In this document: piece after piece, positions 17,101-26,262 of the stretch
How the letters are laid out: every line of letters begins with the position of its first letter
Numbering within the stretch: the stretch's first letter is position 1
Source: Pseudobutyrivibrio ruminis
GTDB lineage: Bacteria; Bacillota; Clostridia; Lachnospirales; Lachnospiraceae
Assembly (NCBI GenBank): GCA_015057305.1
Contig: SVES01000036.1
Coordinates: forward strand, 1 to 33,304
DNA: 33,304 nt
Direction of reading: 5' to 3'
Notes under the pieces: generated by a model
Told to the model about the DNA's origin: nothing
The model's input: only the letters and a program-made list of their open reading frames with translations
Database searches by the model: none
Program-made: the position numbers and the translations under genes

Positions 17101-20100
17101 ATAATGATAGTTATCTGGTAATGAACGCTCTGTTACTGTAAACGACATAGTCGTAGTATTTTCACAGCTATTCTTACCATCAATTAATAATGTGTAGGTG
17201 TCCTTTGCCTTTAAATCTGCTACTGCACCTGCAGAATTCTGTACTGTTATTGTATAATCACCAACTCCTGTTGATGAATCATATTTTGCTAATGTAGTGG
17301 TTGTACCGTTGTAAGTAACTGTAAGGCTTACCACACTATATGGGTCAATTACAGCTCCAGTGAACTCTGTTGTATTTGGCGAAATAGATACGTCTGAGCT
17401 ATTTAAATCAAGCTTCTTTATTTCATATTTCTGAGTTGCCGTACCACTATAATTTCCCCCATCCTTGGCCTTGATTGTAATTTGTGGCCAAGTTGTCCAG
17501 CTACTTTGCTCTGTATTATTGTTGAGTACCGCTGTTGCTTTTGAATCAGAATTTGTATAACCGACTATTTCATAATCTGACTCTGTCAATGTTACGGTTC
17601 CATTTGTAATTGATTTAATTGCTGGCTCAACCTTAAGTCCTGTACCTGTACCAATGTAGTATGCTTCCTCAAGCTCAATTGTACATTCACTCAAAGGCTT
17701 TTGAGTAATCGTAAATGTCTTTGTTACCGAACCAGAATAATTGCCCTTTCCACTAACCTTTACAGTAGCTGTTCCAGCATTAATATTGCTAGAATATGTA
17801 ACATCAAAATCAGTGCCCTTTGTCAAGGTTACACCATTTACAACAACCGTTACTCCTGGCTCACAGGCCTTTCCTGTGTAAACCGTAGATGTATATGCCA
17901 GGGTTACATCTTCCTCCGATATTCCCACGCCAGAAATCTTAAACTTAGATGACAGTGAACCATATACCATATCTGTATTTAATGCTGTTGCACTTACGGT
18001 ATATGTACCCATTAAAGTACGTGATGTAGGTGATATTGTTACTAAGCTTGTATTACCATTAGCTGCATTGTAAATATATTTTTCTCCGTCGACTGATAGA
18101 ATCTTTACATTATCTGTAAATGAATAAGCAGTTCCTGTGTAGCCCACCTTTGGTATTCCATCGGAATCATCTGTGGATGCTCCCTCAAAGGACATTGTTG
18201 CAGTGCTTAGGTCGTATTTAATGTTAAATGTCAAAGTTCTAGATGAACCCTGAGTGAAGTATTGACTATCACTACCAGGCTTGATTATTGCCTTCCAAGC
18301 ACCTGCTGCTACAGCCTCTTTTGTTATTTTCCCATCAGCTGCCTCATATACTACCCCATAGGCACCTGAGTGTATAGTCACTATTCCGTTAGTATCTACA
18401 GTAACACTAGCTGGCTCAACATCCTCTAATCCTGGGATATAGAAGGTTGGGTTAACTGCACTTCCCGTATATGAATATACCGTACCCGTGCTTATTCCTA
18501 TGCCCTCAAATGTAGCAAGGCTTGCTAAGAAGTATACATCTGCTGAAGTGCTACCGCTTACATACTTCACATTATTAACTGTTCCTGTACATATTGAATT
18601 AGCTTTGCCCTTTACAGTGATTTCTCCATCAGGTCCTGGTTTCTTATCTCTGGCTCTGCTTACTGTAACGCAATCTGATATTGTAGCAATATCTGTAATA
18701 TCACCTGAATACGTGCCATTACTATCAGTAGTCTTCTTGTATTTAATTACAGGAATGATTCCCTCGCCCGAAACTGTTCCATCAGCTTCCAGATTGTATG
18801 ATGGGTCTTGGATAGATACTGTTGCTACTGCATCATCACTTATATCAAGAACAATATTGAAGCTAATCTTCTTGTATCCACTATAAGGCAGGTTTCCCTT
18901 GATGTAGAAATATGCCCCGCCAACTGTTGGGGTATCATTGCTTCCGGCGATAGCTGTTTCACCAGTAATATTAGCAAGCTCACTTGTGTCTGTTACTATG
19001 TAATAGTCCCCATTTGTTGAATCTGTGCCATAGGTAAGAGTTTCTGTAGTCTCACTGTTCTTTGCTACAGATAGTGTTACAGTGCCATTTTCAATATAAT
19101 TTTTAAGTGTTCCAGGTGTTACTGCAACTCCTGAGTATGTAACATCACTCATTTTTACAGTATAGTTTTCTATTGAATTAGACTTAATCTCATATGTAGC
19201 CTTGATAGTCTGGGTCACATAATTATCACCTGTAACTACAAATTCAATTGTTTTTACACCTACATTTGTTTTAAATGCAGACATAGTGGCGTCTGTAACT
19301 AAAACACCATTATCATAATAGTTAACAGTATAGTCTGTTCCTAATTCCAGAGGTGTTGTTCCATTTGTTGCTGTAAGGAACATTGGCGGAATTTCGTGTT
19401 CCGTTCCATCATATGTATAGACGGTATTATATTCTTTACTCTCATCCGTCAAATTATATGTAGGAGCAATATCCGTACTGCTGGTTTCTCCGACAAGTAT
19501 TGAGTTTGCCGCAGTTGCACCCTTACGAGTTTGTACGTAGCCCTTAGTAATCTGATAAGTCAGTGCCTGTGATCCATTAAAGTTTCCTACGCCGTAAACT
19601 GTTTTTGTAATAGCGCTACTTACATCTGTTCCTATACTAAATTCTTCCTTAGTTGGTGTGAAATCAGTGCCCTGCTCCAGCTTACTTGAAACACCTGCTA
19701 CTTCTGTTCCTATTTCTGGTACTTCATTAGTTTTAGCTCCATAATAGAAATATATATCAGGTTCAGCAAATTGCTCTGAGCCTGTGTACACTACCTGCAT
19801 TTTTGTGCTATCGCCTAACCTCATTCTTTCGGTTCTTTCCGTTGCGCTTACTGCTGTGGCTATATTTTGAGGATTAATTCTTACTAGTAATGTTATTGGA
19901 TCACCAGTAAATCCCTTTTCCTCATTTGGAGTTACAGTGTATGTCAGCACATTATACGCTCCATCAGAGCCTGCCGGTCTTGCATCATACAGATTTTCAT
20001 CTGATAGTCCTTCCAGGCTACTTGTAGGCGTACTTATGGTATATGCCTCAGAATCTAATGCTGTGCCTGAACTATCTGTAAGAATTATAATTGGAGCTTT

Positions 20101-23100
20101 ACCATTTCTATAAGTAACATCAAATGTAACTAAATTGCCCGATGAATCCTTATAATCAGCAGCTTCGTACCATGTCTCACTTGTTGCACTATAATATCCA
20201 CTTCTTATAGTAACTTTTACATCTTCAAGGGTTGTTCCAACGGTATAAGTAATAATCCTTGTATCAGAATAATTTTCTAAACCAGTTAAAACTATATATT
20301 TTGTACCAGCCTTAGCTGTTAATCCAGTGCCTGTATTTGTAGTCTCATCATAAGTATCATAATATGCAACAGTGTAGTCTGTATCTGTAAGGGTAGTTGA
20401 ATTAAATTTAACTATCGGTGTAGGCTGCACTTTACTTCCAGTCCAACCATAATTTTCATTAACATCACTTACTGTAACAGCACTATCATTAAGGCTACGT
20501 GGCTTGATGTTAAAGAATACTATTGCATTATTGTTTGCGTAGTTTCCTAAGCCCTTAATCTTTACATAAGGTGAGCTTTCTACAGCCCAACTTGTACTCG
20601 TATTTGCGTTAGTATTGTTATTAAAGCTGTATGAATAATCTGTATTCCTTGTTAACTGAGTTCCATCACTTCCATTTACTACTACACCAGTTGTATACTT
20701 GCCTGCTTTGTAATATGCCTCAAGGGAAGTACAGGTATAGTAACGTGTTGTTACATCTCCGATTGTTTCTACGCCATTAGTTCCCATAGATGTAAGAAGT
20801 GTTACACCCTTTCCACCTATATAAATAGACGAGTACTCATCTGTATTTGAAGTAATTGTATATGTTACTAAAGCTGTACCTACAAGGTTATTTTTTCCAG
20901 TTACTGTAATTGTATGCACTCCTGGAGACTTCTTGTCGTCAGGGTAAGATACTGTAAAGTTTGTGCTCTCGTAAGTGCTTCCAGTGTACTCAAATGTTTC
21001 AGAGAATGTAGTGCCTATAGTTACAGTAATTGATGGTGTCTGGTCACTACCATTGTATACACATACTGTTGGTGTTGCTGTAGCATCAGCGGTCTTTGTC
21101 CTTCCACTATCAGAATCTAAGCTGGCTACAGTTATTTTATATCTATACTTGCTCTGACTTAGTGTTCCTGTATAATTACCTTTTCCTGTGATTGTAGGTA
21201 CTACTGTGCCAACATTTACATAATCCGAACCGTAGTTGATAGTATAATCAACTCCCTCCTCCAGATATACGTCTCCAAACTTTACTGTCAAATCAGCATC
21301 TGTTGTAGTCGTTGTTGCCCATGAGGTTGGACTTCCACTTTCAATATTTGTTACAACCTTTGCCTCTGAGGCTGAAGTTGCTGTAGACCAAGTAAGTGCT
21401 GCTCCAGTAAATTCCTTTGATGAAGCATTTGAACCAAGAGTTGCTGTTACAGCCGAATTACTGATTGGCAGCTGTGTTACTTCATATGTTGCAATGGCCA
21501 ATACCTTGTCATCTGCTGATGTTGCTGTGCTTGTGGCATCTGTTACAACTATATACTTAGTTCCCACATTTGGTGACCACGACTTATAGTTTGTACTAGA
21601 TGTATATGCATCATAAATGGCATAAGTATACTCTGTATTTAATGTCAATTCACGACTCTGATTTAAACGCACACTAATACTTGGCGCAACTGTACTACCT
21701 TTATAGTATTCGCTGTAACCTGTTGCATAGCTATTATCATAAGTGCCATCATAATACTTACCACTTGATGTAATTCTTACAATCAAATCACGCTCATAAC
21801 TTGCAGCAATACTGTATTGACTTGTCTGAGTATTAGTTTGGAAGTTAATTCCATTACCTTTTACAACAAGTGTTGGTGTATCTCCAATCGCACTACGAGA
21901 TCCCTGATATGACTCTGTATATTCTGAGGTTGGAACTTCAAAACCAGTTTCTGTAGATGCATCCCAATTCAAATATACCTTGTAGTCGCCTGTGCCATTA
22001 ATTGCTTTGCTTGCATCGGAACTTGGTTCTACATTTGAACCTGTACGAGCAAATGAATCACCGTCCACCCACTTAATATAAGTCTTACTCATATCAGCCT
22101 GTTGTACAGTAAATGTGGTAAATATGCTGCCTGAATAGCCATCTGCTGTCATTGTAAATACGGCAGCCTTTTCTCCAGCTGTTGTAGCCATTTCTGTTAG
22201 TTGGGCAGCTGTAAAGCTACTGTAGGAGCCTGCATAATCTGCTGCAGTATACCCTGATACTACGTCATAAATAACACAGCTTGCTGTAGAGCTTGTTACC
22301 ACACCAGAAACCGCTTCATTATTGCTGTTATAAAAAGTAGCTTCTGTCCATATAGAATCAGCTGATATAGGCGAGCCTGTATATACTTGACTATTCTTAA
22401 AGCTATCGCTTAGCTCTACACTTAATGAATTTGATATATCTTTTGATTCATAGTTTACAGTAACTGAGCCTGTATAGTTTCCTCCATCTATTGCAGATAT
22501 AGTGATTGCACTTGTTATTCCATCAAGGCTATCTATTGTGGCTGTAATATCACTTGCAGAAGTATCTGTACTAAATTTTGGAGTTACTCCAGATATAGCC
22601 CCAATGTTTGCAATATTTGTAACAGCTCCATTTTCAATGGTAAAGGTTGCATTAGCAAAAGCTGCCTCTGTCAAAGTTACTGGCGATATTGTGAAATATC
22701 TAGTTAGAGTTATTGGTGTGGAAGCAACTGTATAAGTAATGGTTACTTTTGCAGTCCCAGCATTTATATTATCCTCTCTAGCTATAGTTACACCTGATGT
22801 CACAGCTGTTCCTGTATTATCTTTGTATAATGCAATAGCTGGCTGTTTCGCCGAACCATCATAGATCATGCCACAATCTACTGGTGTACTGCCTATAGCC
22901 TCAGCTCCACCTATTGTTACATTTAATACTACAACTGTTATCTCCGCTGTAGAGCCATTATAGGTTGCAGTAATGGTTGTTTCTCCTGGACTTAAAGCCT
23001 TTAAATTTGCAGTCATATTTCCTGTGGAGGTTACTGACGCATATGACTCATATGAAGAAGACCAGGTAATCAGTCGTTCAACACTTTCATCAGATAATTT

Positions 23101-25272
23101 TGCGGTTAATGCAATGCTTTCTGATGATGCCATTTGTGCAATATAGTACTTGCCACCAGCATATACTGCTCTTGTATCATCCAGTGTAATGCTATCTACT
23201 GTATAATTACCCTCTGGGGCACTTGTCATTTCTAGGGATGCTTGGCTTCCTGTTGTACTATTTGCCTCTGTTGACAAATATAATGCATTAGCAATAGATG
23301 CTCCTGACCATGCTCCAGTTGTACCCTTTACTCGCAAGGATGACCCTATTCCACTGTAATACTTGCTACCTAGATTAACCGTATTATCCCAGTGCTCTAC
23401 TATAATAGAATAGTAATTTCCAGATGTGATGTAACCATTTCCTGTTACTAACTCTTTAATTGGCACCTCTACCGTCATCCAGCCTGTCCTACTAGGAGTA
23501 AAACTATAGCTACCTGTTCCTGCCACTGTTCCTGATTCAGGGCTACTTTCTGATGTCAGATTCTTTCTTACTGTAACATTAAATGTATATGTCTCTGTAA
23601 CATCATCTACAAATATATCAAAGGTTGCATATTTCACCCTTGTATAGTTGTTTCCACTTGCATCTGTAGTTGCCTGAGCCACTGCGGCAAATGTTTCATC
23701 TGGTTCTAATGTATAGCCTTCGTTCATATCTGAATATGAACCTGTTACATATACAGAAAAGTGCTCAGCATCAAAAGCTACATAGTCACCAGATGCGTTG
23801 GAATCCATCTCCGTCACCGAGTAGTCATCTTCAATTCTGTAAACAGCTACATCTTCATCTGCAACCTCATCCAAATCATTTACGTTTGAGAATGAAACGC
23901 TTACTGATTTGCCATTATCCATTGGTTGATACTTGTTTCCATGTCTGTCATAAATATTGATATTATAGGCAGCATATGCTTTGAAGGTACCTTCATCGAG
24001 ATTATTATTTACAATATTCTCCATTGCCTTCTTACCAGCATAGTACACAGTTACTGATGAATTTCTAGGCATCTCACCCGATACAGTAACTGTTGTTCCC
24101 ATAATAGTAGATGAGTATGATTGATACACCAGTGTCATATCCTCATATCCACAGTGCTTACATACCCAATTTTCATCAAACTCGCAGTTCTCGATTTCTT
24201 CGTAGCCACATTCCTTGCAGCGCTTTGTATGAGTACCATCTTCATTAGAAGTGTACTCCCATTCCTCATGCTCACACTCTTTCTCATAGCCACAGCGTGT
24301 ACATTTTCTATCTTCGCCAAATGTACACTCTTCCACTTCCTCTATATGGCAGCGCTTACATATTTTCTTGTGAGTACCATCTTCGTTTGATACGTACTCC
24401 CACTCCTCATGCTCACACTCATCCTGGTAGCCGCAGTGGATGCAGACTAAGTCTTCATCATAAGTACAGCTTTCCTCTCCTGCCTCTTCGCCGCACTTTT
24501 TACATATCTTTTTGTGGGTTCCATTTCCGTTTGAAACATATTCCCACTCGTGCTCACATTCCTCTTCTTCCTTTGGCTTTTCGTATCCACAATGAATACA
24601 AACGCCATCTTCGTTAAATGTACATGCTTCTACCTGTTCTTCCCCACACTCTGCACATATCTTCTTGTGGGTTCCATCTCCATTTGAGCTGTAGCTCCAT
24701 TCTGCATGCTCACAATCCTTATCTTCTGCTTTGTCTTTATCTTCGTCTTCCTTGTCCTTATCCTCGTCCTCTTTATCCTTGTCTTCTTCGTCCTCTTTTT
24801 CTTCGTCAGTTAGATCTTCATCATTACCTTCTTCGGCGTCTTCAGTAGTTTGGTCCTTGGTCACTTCAGGGTTATCTATATCTTCGCTAGAAATAGGGTT
24901 TCCATTTTCGTCTAAGGCAGGGGTAGCGCCATCTGTTGTATTAGTTTCTGATGCAATCTCTGTTGGATTTTCTGCTGGTGTAGCTTCTTCTGGAGTGGCT
25001 TGTGTTTCAACACTTTCAGTAACTGCTGGCGCAGCTTCTTCTGCCACTGGTGCTGCCTCTGGAGTGGCTTCGACCACAGGCGTAGATACATCAACAAAAT
25101 CTCCTCCGCCTTCAGACGCAGGAGCCGCCGCTGCTTCTCCACCGCTAGATTCCGTTACCACAGCTGGGTCTTCTGCAAACGAGAAGAAATCGTCTCCCAT
25201 CATTGTAGTAACCAGCAACATAGCCAGTAAAAATGCTGTTAGTCTTTTAAAGAAATTCATGCTGTTATTCAT
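14140..25272 (-). CDS. Giant secreted Ig-like-repeat protein with Cys/His-rich repeats
   Basis: A 3710-residue protein that takes a third of the window. The signal peptide is cleaved near FSFA-ED (about 33). An Ala/Glu/Pro/Thr-rich region and a Lys/Asp/Glu tract (about 134-186) follow. Residues 187-376 hold four repeats of about 47 residues with a CxH, H-x3-C-x2-C, C-x7-C-x2-C pattern, apparently metal-binding. Next come a Big2-like domain and about twenty MBG-like repeats recognisable by GxGNYxG followed by a Tyr/Phe-x-Ile strand. Two Fn3-like domains end the protein (about 3525-3710). No LPXTG-type signal or C-terminal membrane helix is present, so attachment is unexplained. The start is preceded by AAGGGG at 9 nt. 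It is probably a fibrous adhesin. The reading frame is intact throughout. Confidence 0.85.
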   Translation of the reverse strand: MNNSMNFFKRLTAFLLAMLLVTTMMGDDFFSFAEDPAVVTESSGGEAAAAPASEGGGDFVDVSTPVVEATPEAAPVAEEAAPAVTESVETQATPEEATPAENPTEIASETNTTDGATPALDENGNPISSEDIDNPEVTKDQTTEDAEEGNDEDLTDEEKEDEEDKDKEDEDKDKEDEDKDKAEDKDCEHAEWSYSSNGDGTHKKICAECGEEQVEACTFNEDGVCIHCGYEKPKEEEECEHEWEYVSNGNGTHKKICKKCGEEAGEESCTYDEDLVCIHCGYQDECEHEEWEYVSNEDGTHKKICKRCHIEEVEECTFGEDRKCTRCGYEKECEHEEWEYTSNEDGTHTKRCKECGYEEIENCEFDENWVCKHCGYEDMTLVYQSYSSTIMGTTVTVSGEMPRNSSVTVYYAGKKAMENIVNNNLDEGTFKAYAAYNINIYDRHGNKYQPMDNGKSVSVSFSNVNDLDEVADEDVAVYRIEDDYSVTEMDSNASGDYVAFDAEHFSVYVTGSYSDMNEGYTLEPDETFAAVAQATTDASGNNYTRVKYATFDIFVDDVTETYTFNVTVRKNLTSESSPESGTVAGTGSYSFTPSRTGWMTVEVPIKELVTGNGYITSGNYYSIIVEHWDNTVNLGSKYYSGIGSSLRVKGTTGAWSGASIANALYLSTEANSTTGSQASLEMTSAPEGNYTVDSITLDDTRAVYAGGKYYIAQMASSESIALTAKLSDESVERLITWSSSYESYASVTSTGNMTANLKALSPGETTITATYNGSTAEITVVVLNVTIGGAEAIGSTPVDCGMIYDGSAKQPAIALYKDNTGTAVTSGVTIAREDNINAGTAKVTITYTVASTPITLTRYFTISPVTLTEAAFANATFTIENGAVTNIANIGAISGVTPKFSTDTSASDITATIDSLDGITSAITISAIDGGNYTGSVTVNYESKDISNSLSVELSDSFKNSQVYTGSPISADSIWTEATFYNSNNEAVSGVVTSSTASCVIYDVVSGYTAADYAGSYSSFTAAQLTEMATTAGEKAAVFTMTADGYSGSIFTTFTVQQADMSKTYIKWVDGDSFARTGSNVEPSSDASKAINGTGDYKVYLNWDASTETGFEVPTSEYTESYQGSRSAIGDTPTLVVKGNGINFQTNTQTSQYSIAASYERDLIVRITSSGKYYDGTYDNSYATGYSEYYKGSTVAPSISVRLNQSRELTLNTEYTYAIYDAYTSSTNYKSWSPNVGTKYIVVTDATSTATSADDKVLAIATYEVTQLPISNSAVTATLGSNASSKEFTGAALTWSTATSASEAKVVTNIESGSPTSWATTTTTDADLTVKFGDVYLEEGVDYTINYGSDYVNVGTVVPTITGKGNYTGTLSQSKYRYKITVASLDSDSGRTKTADATATPTVCVYNGSDQTPSITVTIGTTFSETFEYTGSTYESTNFTVSYPDDKKSPGVHTITVTGKNNLVGTALVTYTITSNTDEYSSIYIGGKGVTLLTSMGTNGVETIGDVTTRYYTCTSLEAYYKAGKYTTGVVVNGSDGTQLTRNTDYSYSFNNNTNANTSTSWAVESSPYVKIKGLGNYANNNAIVFFNIKPRSLNDSAVTVSDVNENYGWTGSKVQPTPIVKFNSTTLTDTDYTVAYYDTYDETTNTGTGLTAKAGTKYIVLTGLENYSDTRIITYTVGTTLEDVKVTIRSGYYSATSETWYEAADYKDSSGNLVTFDVTYRNGKAPIIILTDSSGTALDSEAYTISTPTSSLEGLSDENLYDARPAGSDGAYNVLTYTVTPNEEKGFTGDPITLLVRINPQNIATAVSATERTERMRLGDSTKMQVVYTGSEQFAEPDIYFYYGAKTNEVPEIGTEVAGVSSKLEQGTDFTPTKEEFSIGTDVSSAITKTVYGVGNFNGSQALTYQITKGYVQTRKGATAANSILVGETSSTDIAPTYNLTDESKEYNTVYTYDGTEHEIPPMFLTATNGTTPLELGTDYTVNYYDNGVLVTDATMSAFKTNVGVKTIEFVVTGDNYVTQTIKATYEIKSNSIENYTVKMSDVTYSGVAVTPGTLKNYIENGTVTLSVAKNSETTETLTYGTDSTNGDYYIVTDTSELANITGETAIAGSNDTPTVGGAYFYIKGNLPYSGYKKISFNIVLDISDDAVATVSIQDPSYNLEADGTVSGEGIIPVIKYKKTTDSNGTYSGDITDIATISDCVTVSRARDKKPGPDGEITVKGKANSICTGTVNNVKYVSGSTSADVYFLASLATFEGIGISTGTVYSYTGSAVNPTFYIPGLEDVEPASVTVDTNGIVTIHSGAYGVVYEAADGKITKEAVAAGAWKAIIKPGSDSQYFTQGSSRTLTFNIKYDLSTATMSFEGASTDDSDGIPKVGYTGTAYSFTDNVKILSVDGEKYIYNAANGNTSLVTISPTSRTLMGTYTVSATALNTDMVYGSLSSKFKISGVGISEEDVTLAYTSTVYTGKACEPGVTVVVNGVTLTKGTDFDVTYSSNINAGTATVKVSGKGNYSGSVTKTFTITQKPLSECTIELEEAYYIGTGTGLKVEPAIKSITNGTVTLTESDYEIVGYTNSDSKATAVLNNNTEQSSWTTWPQITIKAKDGGNYSGTATQKYEIKKLDLNSSDVSISPNTTEFTGAVIDPYSVVSLTVTYNGTTTTLAKYDSSTGVGDYTITVQNSAGAVADLKAKDTYTLLIDGKNSCENTTTMSFTVTERSLPDNYHYYYTTEYAKIGTWEYKSDLYDADSDTTPGYYTIGGKDGDSLQIKVPDVETVSSTNIPAVSIIDTEAYKSDGVTLGRELINGQDFELSVTNASSAGTAAWNKDGAATEHATVASTSPAVTITGIGDYTGSITIPFNVGKNINNMGLTITYKVTGVETPYTYLAEYDNPSEEKARWHYTYNGETQKPTVVVKNGTQTLVRNKDYTLEFVNTSGSEDTCINAGWKNVVVTGINDYCGSMSQMYAIDRKAINATGGPYTTEDSMYATDDAGNNVLEFKVTGSAVKRFTADTATENLYETYLSDEADVQKFVGFYYATYDGNDVKPSVSVYDMTLGSNGNSTMQIDEELDLSIEYPSASTVTTFDLDSDGKLAGTGFEGVHCSDVVISFQNSATSATDFDSAGNYYVSSAGGNQFKIRYIILQDDVSDFVVEFENGFDSRQFDYNEGKTIPVADYISVKKGSRILDEGIDYEVTYKTKTYTNDDGTTFKLASNILPGEGTMVVTGIGKYRSSQEITFYINGNLADTGVYSKDSEGNYVLDIPTQQYTGKGITYGDPRLYLILPAQNAHSDNPYILRAGVDYEVDNSSYSSDSNYVADGKLTYVGKTTAYWSGSKEISYGVEFDADNVRATNYEPTYYFTGYPIEPAFGLSIPTATMGEITYSTTDLTNPGTVTATIPYTIGDKSGTVTATYEILAHPLSDTDNVKIDYTKTQRYTGRAVQPRFTVYITSTDLQTGEANDPYTLTLYDEDSNTSGLYDVDYGNYIYSEGGYSEDGTMGKGQFVVSAHDGVDVISGSRTCEYNIQLQSVVALSAEDTGDTITATWVKDLFSDGTDIVLQKLNSSGEYEDKVIQRIKGDTSEYTFTDLESSSKYRVVANAYAFTPSGELIKSADSSVELTTGIAKNKLAVDTSVAGRATITWPTTGNVKLYYIYRTEVDTGTEVLCAVIPRSTGTYTNTNAVSGKTYVYRIVGYALVNKVLEQVNESESDPVTIQ

Positions 25273-25456
25273 AGGCCAATTCCCCTTTGTTAGATACCCT
25301 TTTCTAACATCTTTCTGCTTTTGTTATGTTATGCTCCGCCTATTTTTTTCTACAAAAAATAGACATAGTCATAGTACTACAATTTTCATATCGGTTTTTC
25401 TTTTTATTAAATTTACATAGAATTAGGATTTTTATTATGAATTTTTTGTGAAATGT
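25273..25456 (-). promoter_or_regulatory. Leader and promoter region of the giant gene
   Basis: AT-rich, no gene. Two small inverted repeats lie in the probable leader: CTATTTTTT (25340-25348) with AAAAAATAG (25354-25362), and GTTAGA (25289-25294) with TCTAAC (25303-25308), the latter just upstream of the ribosome binding site. They could form an attenuator-like or RNA-stabilising structure. I could not choose a convincing -35/-10 pair and see no known riboswitch class. Confidence 0.3.
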
Positions 25457-25492
25457 ATTATGATATTCCTCATTTATGAGGAATATCATAAT
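25457..25492. repeat. Perfect palindrome with 17-bp arms
   Basis: Arms 25457-25473 and 25476-25492 are exact reverse complements around a 2-nt TT centre; the inner part reads TTCCTCAT-TT-ATGAGGAA. It lies between the fic-proximal repeat array and the promoter region of the giant gene. There is no T tract on either side, so it is a poor intrinsic terminator. Its length and perfection fit a protein-binding operator or a strong RNA hairpin at the end of the fic transcript. Confidence 0.6.
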
Positions 25493-25500
25493 GCCCTGAA

Positions 25501-25644
25501 CTGCCCATTCGCGAAGCGAATTTTTAATGGCAGTTCTTCCTTGTTTTTCTGCCTATTCGCGAAGCGAATCTTCAATGGCAGTTCTTCCTTTTTACTCTGC
25601 CTATTCGCGAAGCGAATTTTCTATGGCAGTTCTTCCTTATTTTT
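25501..25644. repeat. Three 48-bp hairpin repeats next to the fic stop codon
   Basis: Units start at 25501, 25549 and 25597 with an exact 48-bp period. Each contains CTGCC, then ATTCGCGAAGCGAAT (25507, 25555, 25603), then ATGGCAGTTCTTCCTT. The inner element has perfect 6-bp arms with a 3-nt loop, and CTGCC/GGCAG forms an outer stem, so each unit can fold into a two-part hairpin. Only the short segments between these blocks vary. The array ends one base from the fic stop codon and would be part of its mRNA 3' end. It resembles REP/BIME-like intergenic repeats, but no known family can be assigned from sequence alone. Confidence 0.8.
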
Positions 25645-25645
25645 C

Positions 25646-26257
25646 TTATTCCTCCACTAGACACTTAAACAACAACTCTTCAAATGGCCCGTAGTTCAAT
25701 ACCGAGCTTTCCTTGCTGGCAAGAATCATGTCATTCTTTGTTGTCTTAGAGAAATCAATATCAAAATGCTGACTATTTTTGCATATGTATTCTATAAACA
25801 CACGTTGAGCCCTGCCATTGCCTTCTCTGAAAGGATGAATCATATTTATCTCTCCAATCAGATATGCCAATTTTTTGGACATTTCCTCTTTGTTATCAAC
25901 ATTCATTAGATAATCATTGTGAATTATCCACTCCTGAACCTTTTTAAATTCGATCTCTATGAATTGTGTTAGGCAAAAAATCGTGCCCTTTGAAATGTCG
26001 ACTGTGCGGATTTCTCCTGCCCAATCGTATATATCCTGAAATAAATATTTATGAATTGCTTGCAGATGCTGTAACGAAAAATCCCCTGGTATAGGGCGCT
26101 TTATGATTTCAAAATACCGCGCTGAACTAAGCTCCTGTTCTGCCTTAAAGAGCTCGTCCTTGTCATGAATATCCAGTTTGTTCTTCAAGATGTGAGTGTG
26201 TGGATAACAGTACTGCCCGTTATCTTCGTACTCATAACGGTAATATTCATCCATCAT
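25646..26257 (-). CDS. Fic domain protein (putative AMP-transferase toxin)
   Basis: A 203-residue single-domain Fic protein. The core motif HPFREGNGRAQR spans residues 141-152, with catalytic His141, phosphate-binding Gly/Asn/Gly and Arg152. The upstream beta-hairpin flap (YDWAGEIRTVDISKG, 77-91) is also present. Fic enzymes of this type add AMP to target proteins such as gyrase or topoisomerase IV subunits; the target here is unknown. All core residues are intact, so it should be active. It follows the VbhA-like antitoxin gene by 5 bases, which is the usual antitoxin-first order of VbhA/VbhT-type modules. Either of the two adjacent Met codons could be the start. Confidence 0.85.
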   Translation of the reverse strand: MMDEYYRYEYEDNGQYCYPHTHILKNKLDIHDKDELFKAEQELSSARYFEIIKRPIPGDFSLQHLQAIHKYLFQDIYDWAGEIRTVDISKGTIFCLTQFIEIEFKKVQEWIIHNDYLMNVDNKEEMSKKLAYLIGEINMIHPFREGNGRAQRVFIEYICKNSQHFDIDFSKTTKNDMILASKESSVLNYGPFEELLFKCLVEE

Positions 26258-26262
26258 AGGCT

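Noticed and set aside
14140-25272. Frameshift or assembly fusion of several genes in the 3710-residue frame
   Set aside because: The frame is uninterrupted, the repeat types follow one another smoothly, and the gene has one start signal and one terminator.
24731-25420. 229-codon plus-strand frame rich in Ser, opposite the giant gene start
   Set aside because: It mirrors the Glu/Asp/Lys and Ala/Pro-rich low-complexity region of the real gene on the other strand, which has a signal peptide and ribosome binding site.
25273-25456. Riboswitch in the giant-gene leader
   Set aside because: Small hairpins are present, but no conserved core of a known class (for example cyclic di-GMP, TPP, cobalamin) could be matched.
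25448-25660. 70-codon plus-strand reading frame with 16-residue repeats over the 48-bp array
   Set aside because: It is open only because the period is divisible by three. It lacks a ribosome binding site, begins inside the palindrome region and runs into the fic 3' end.
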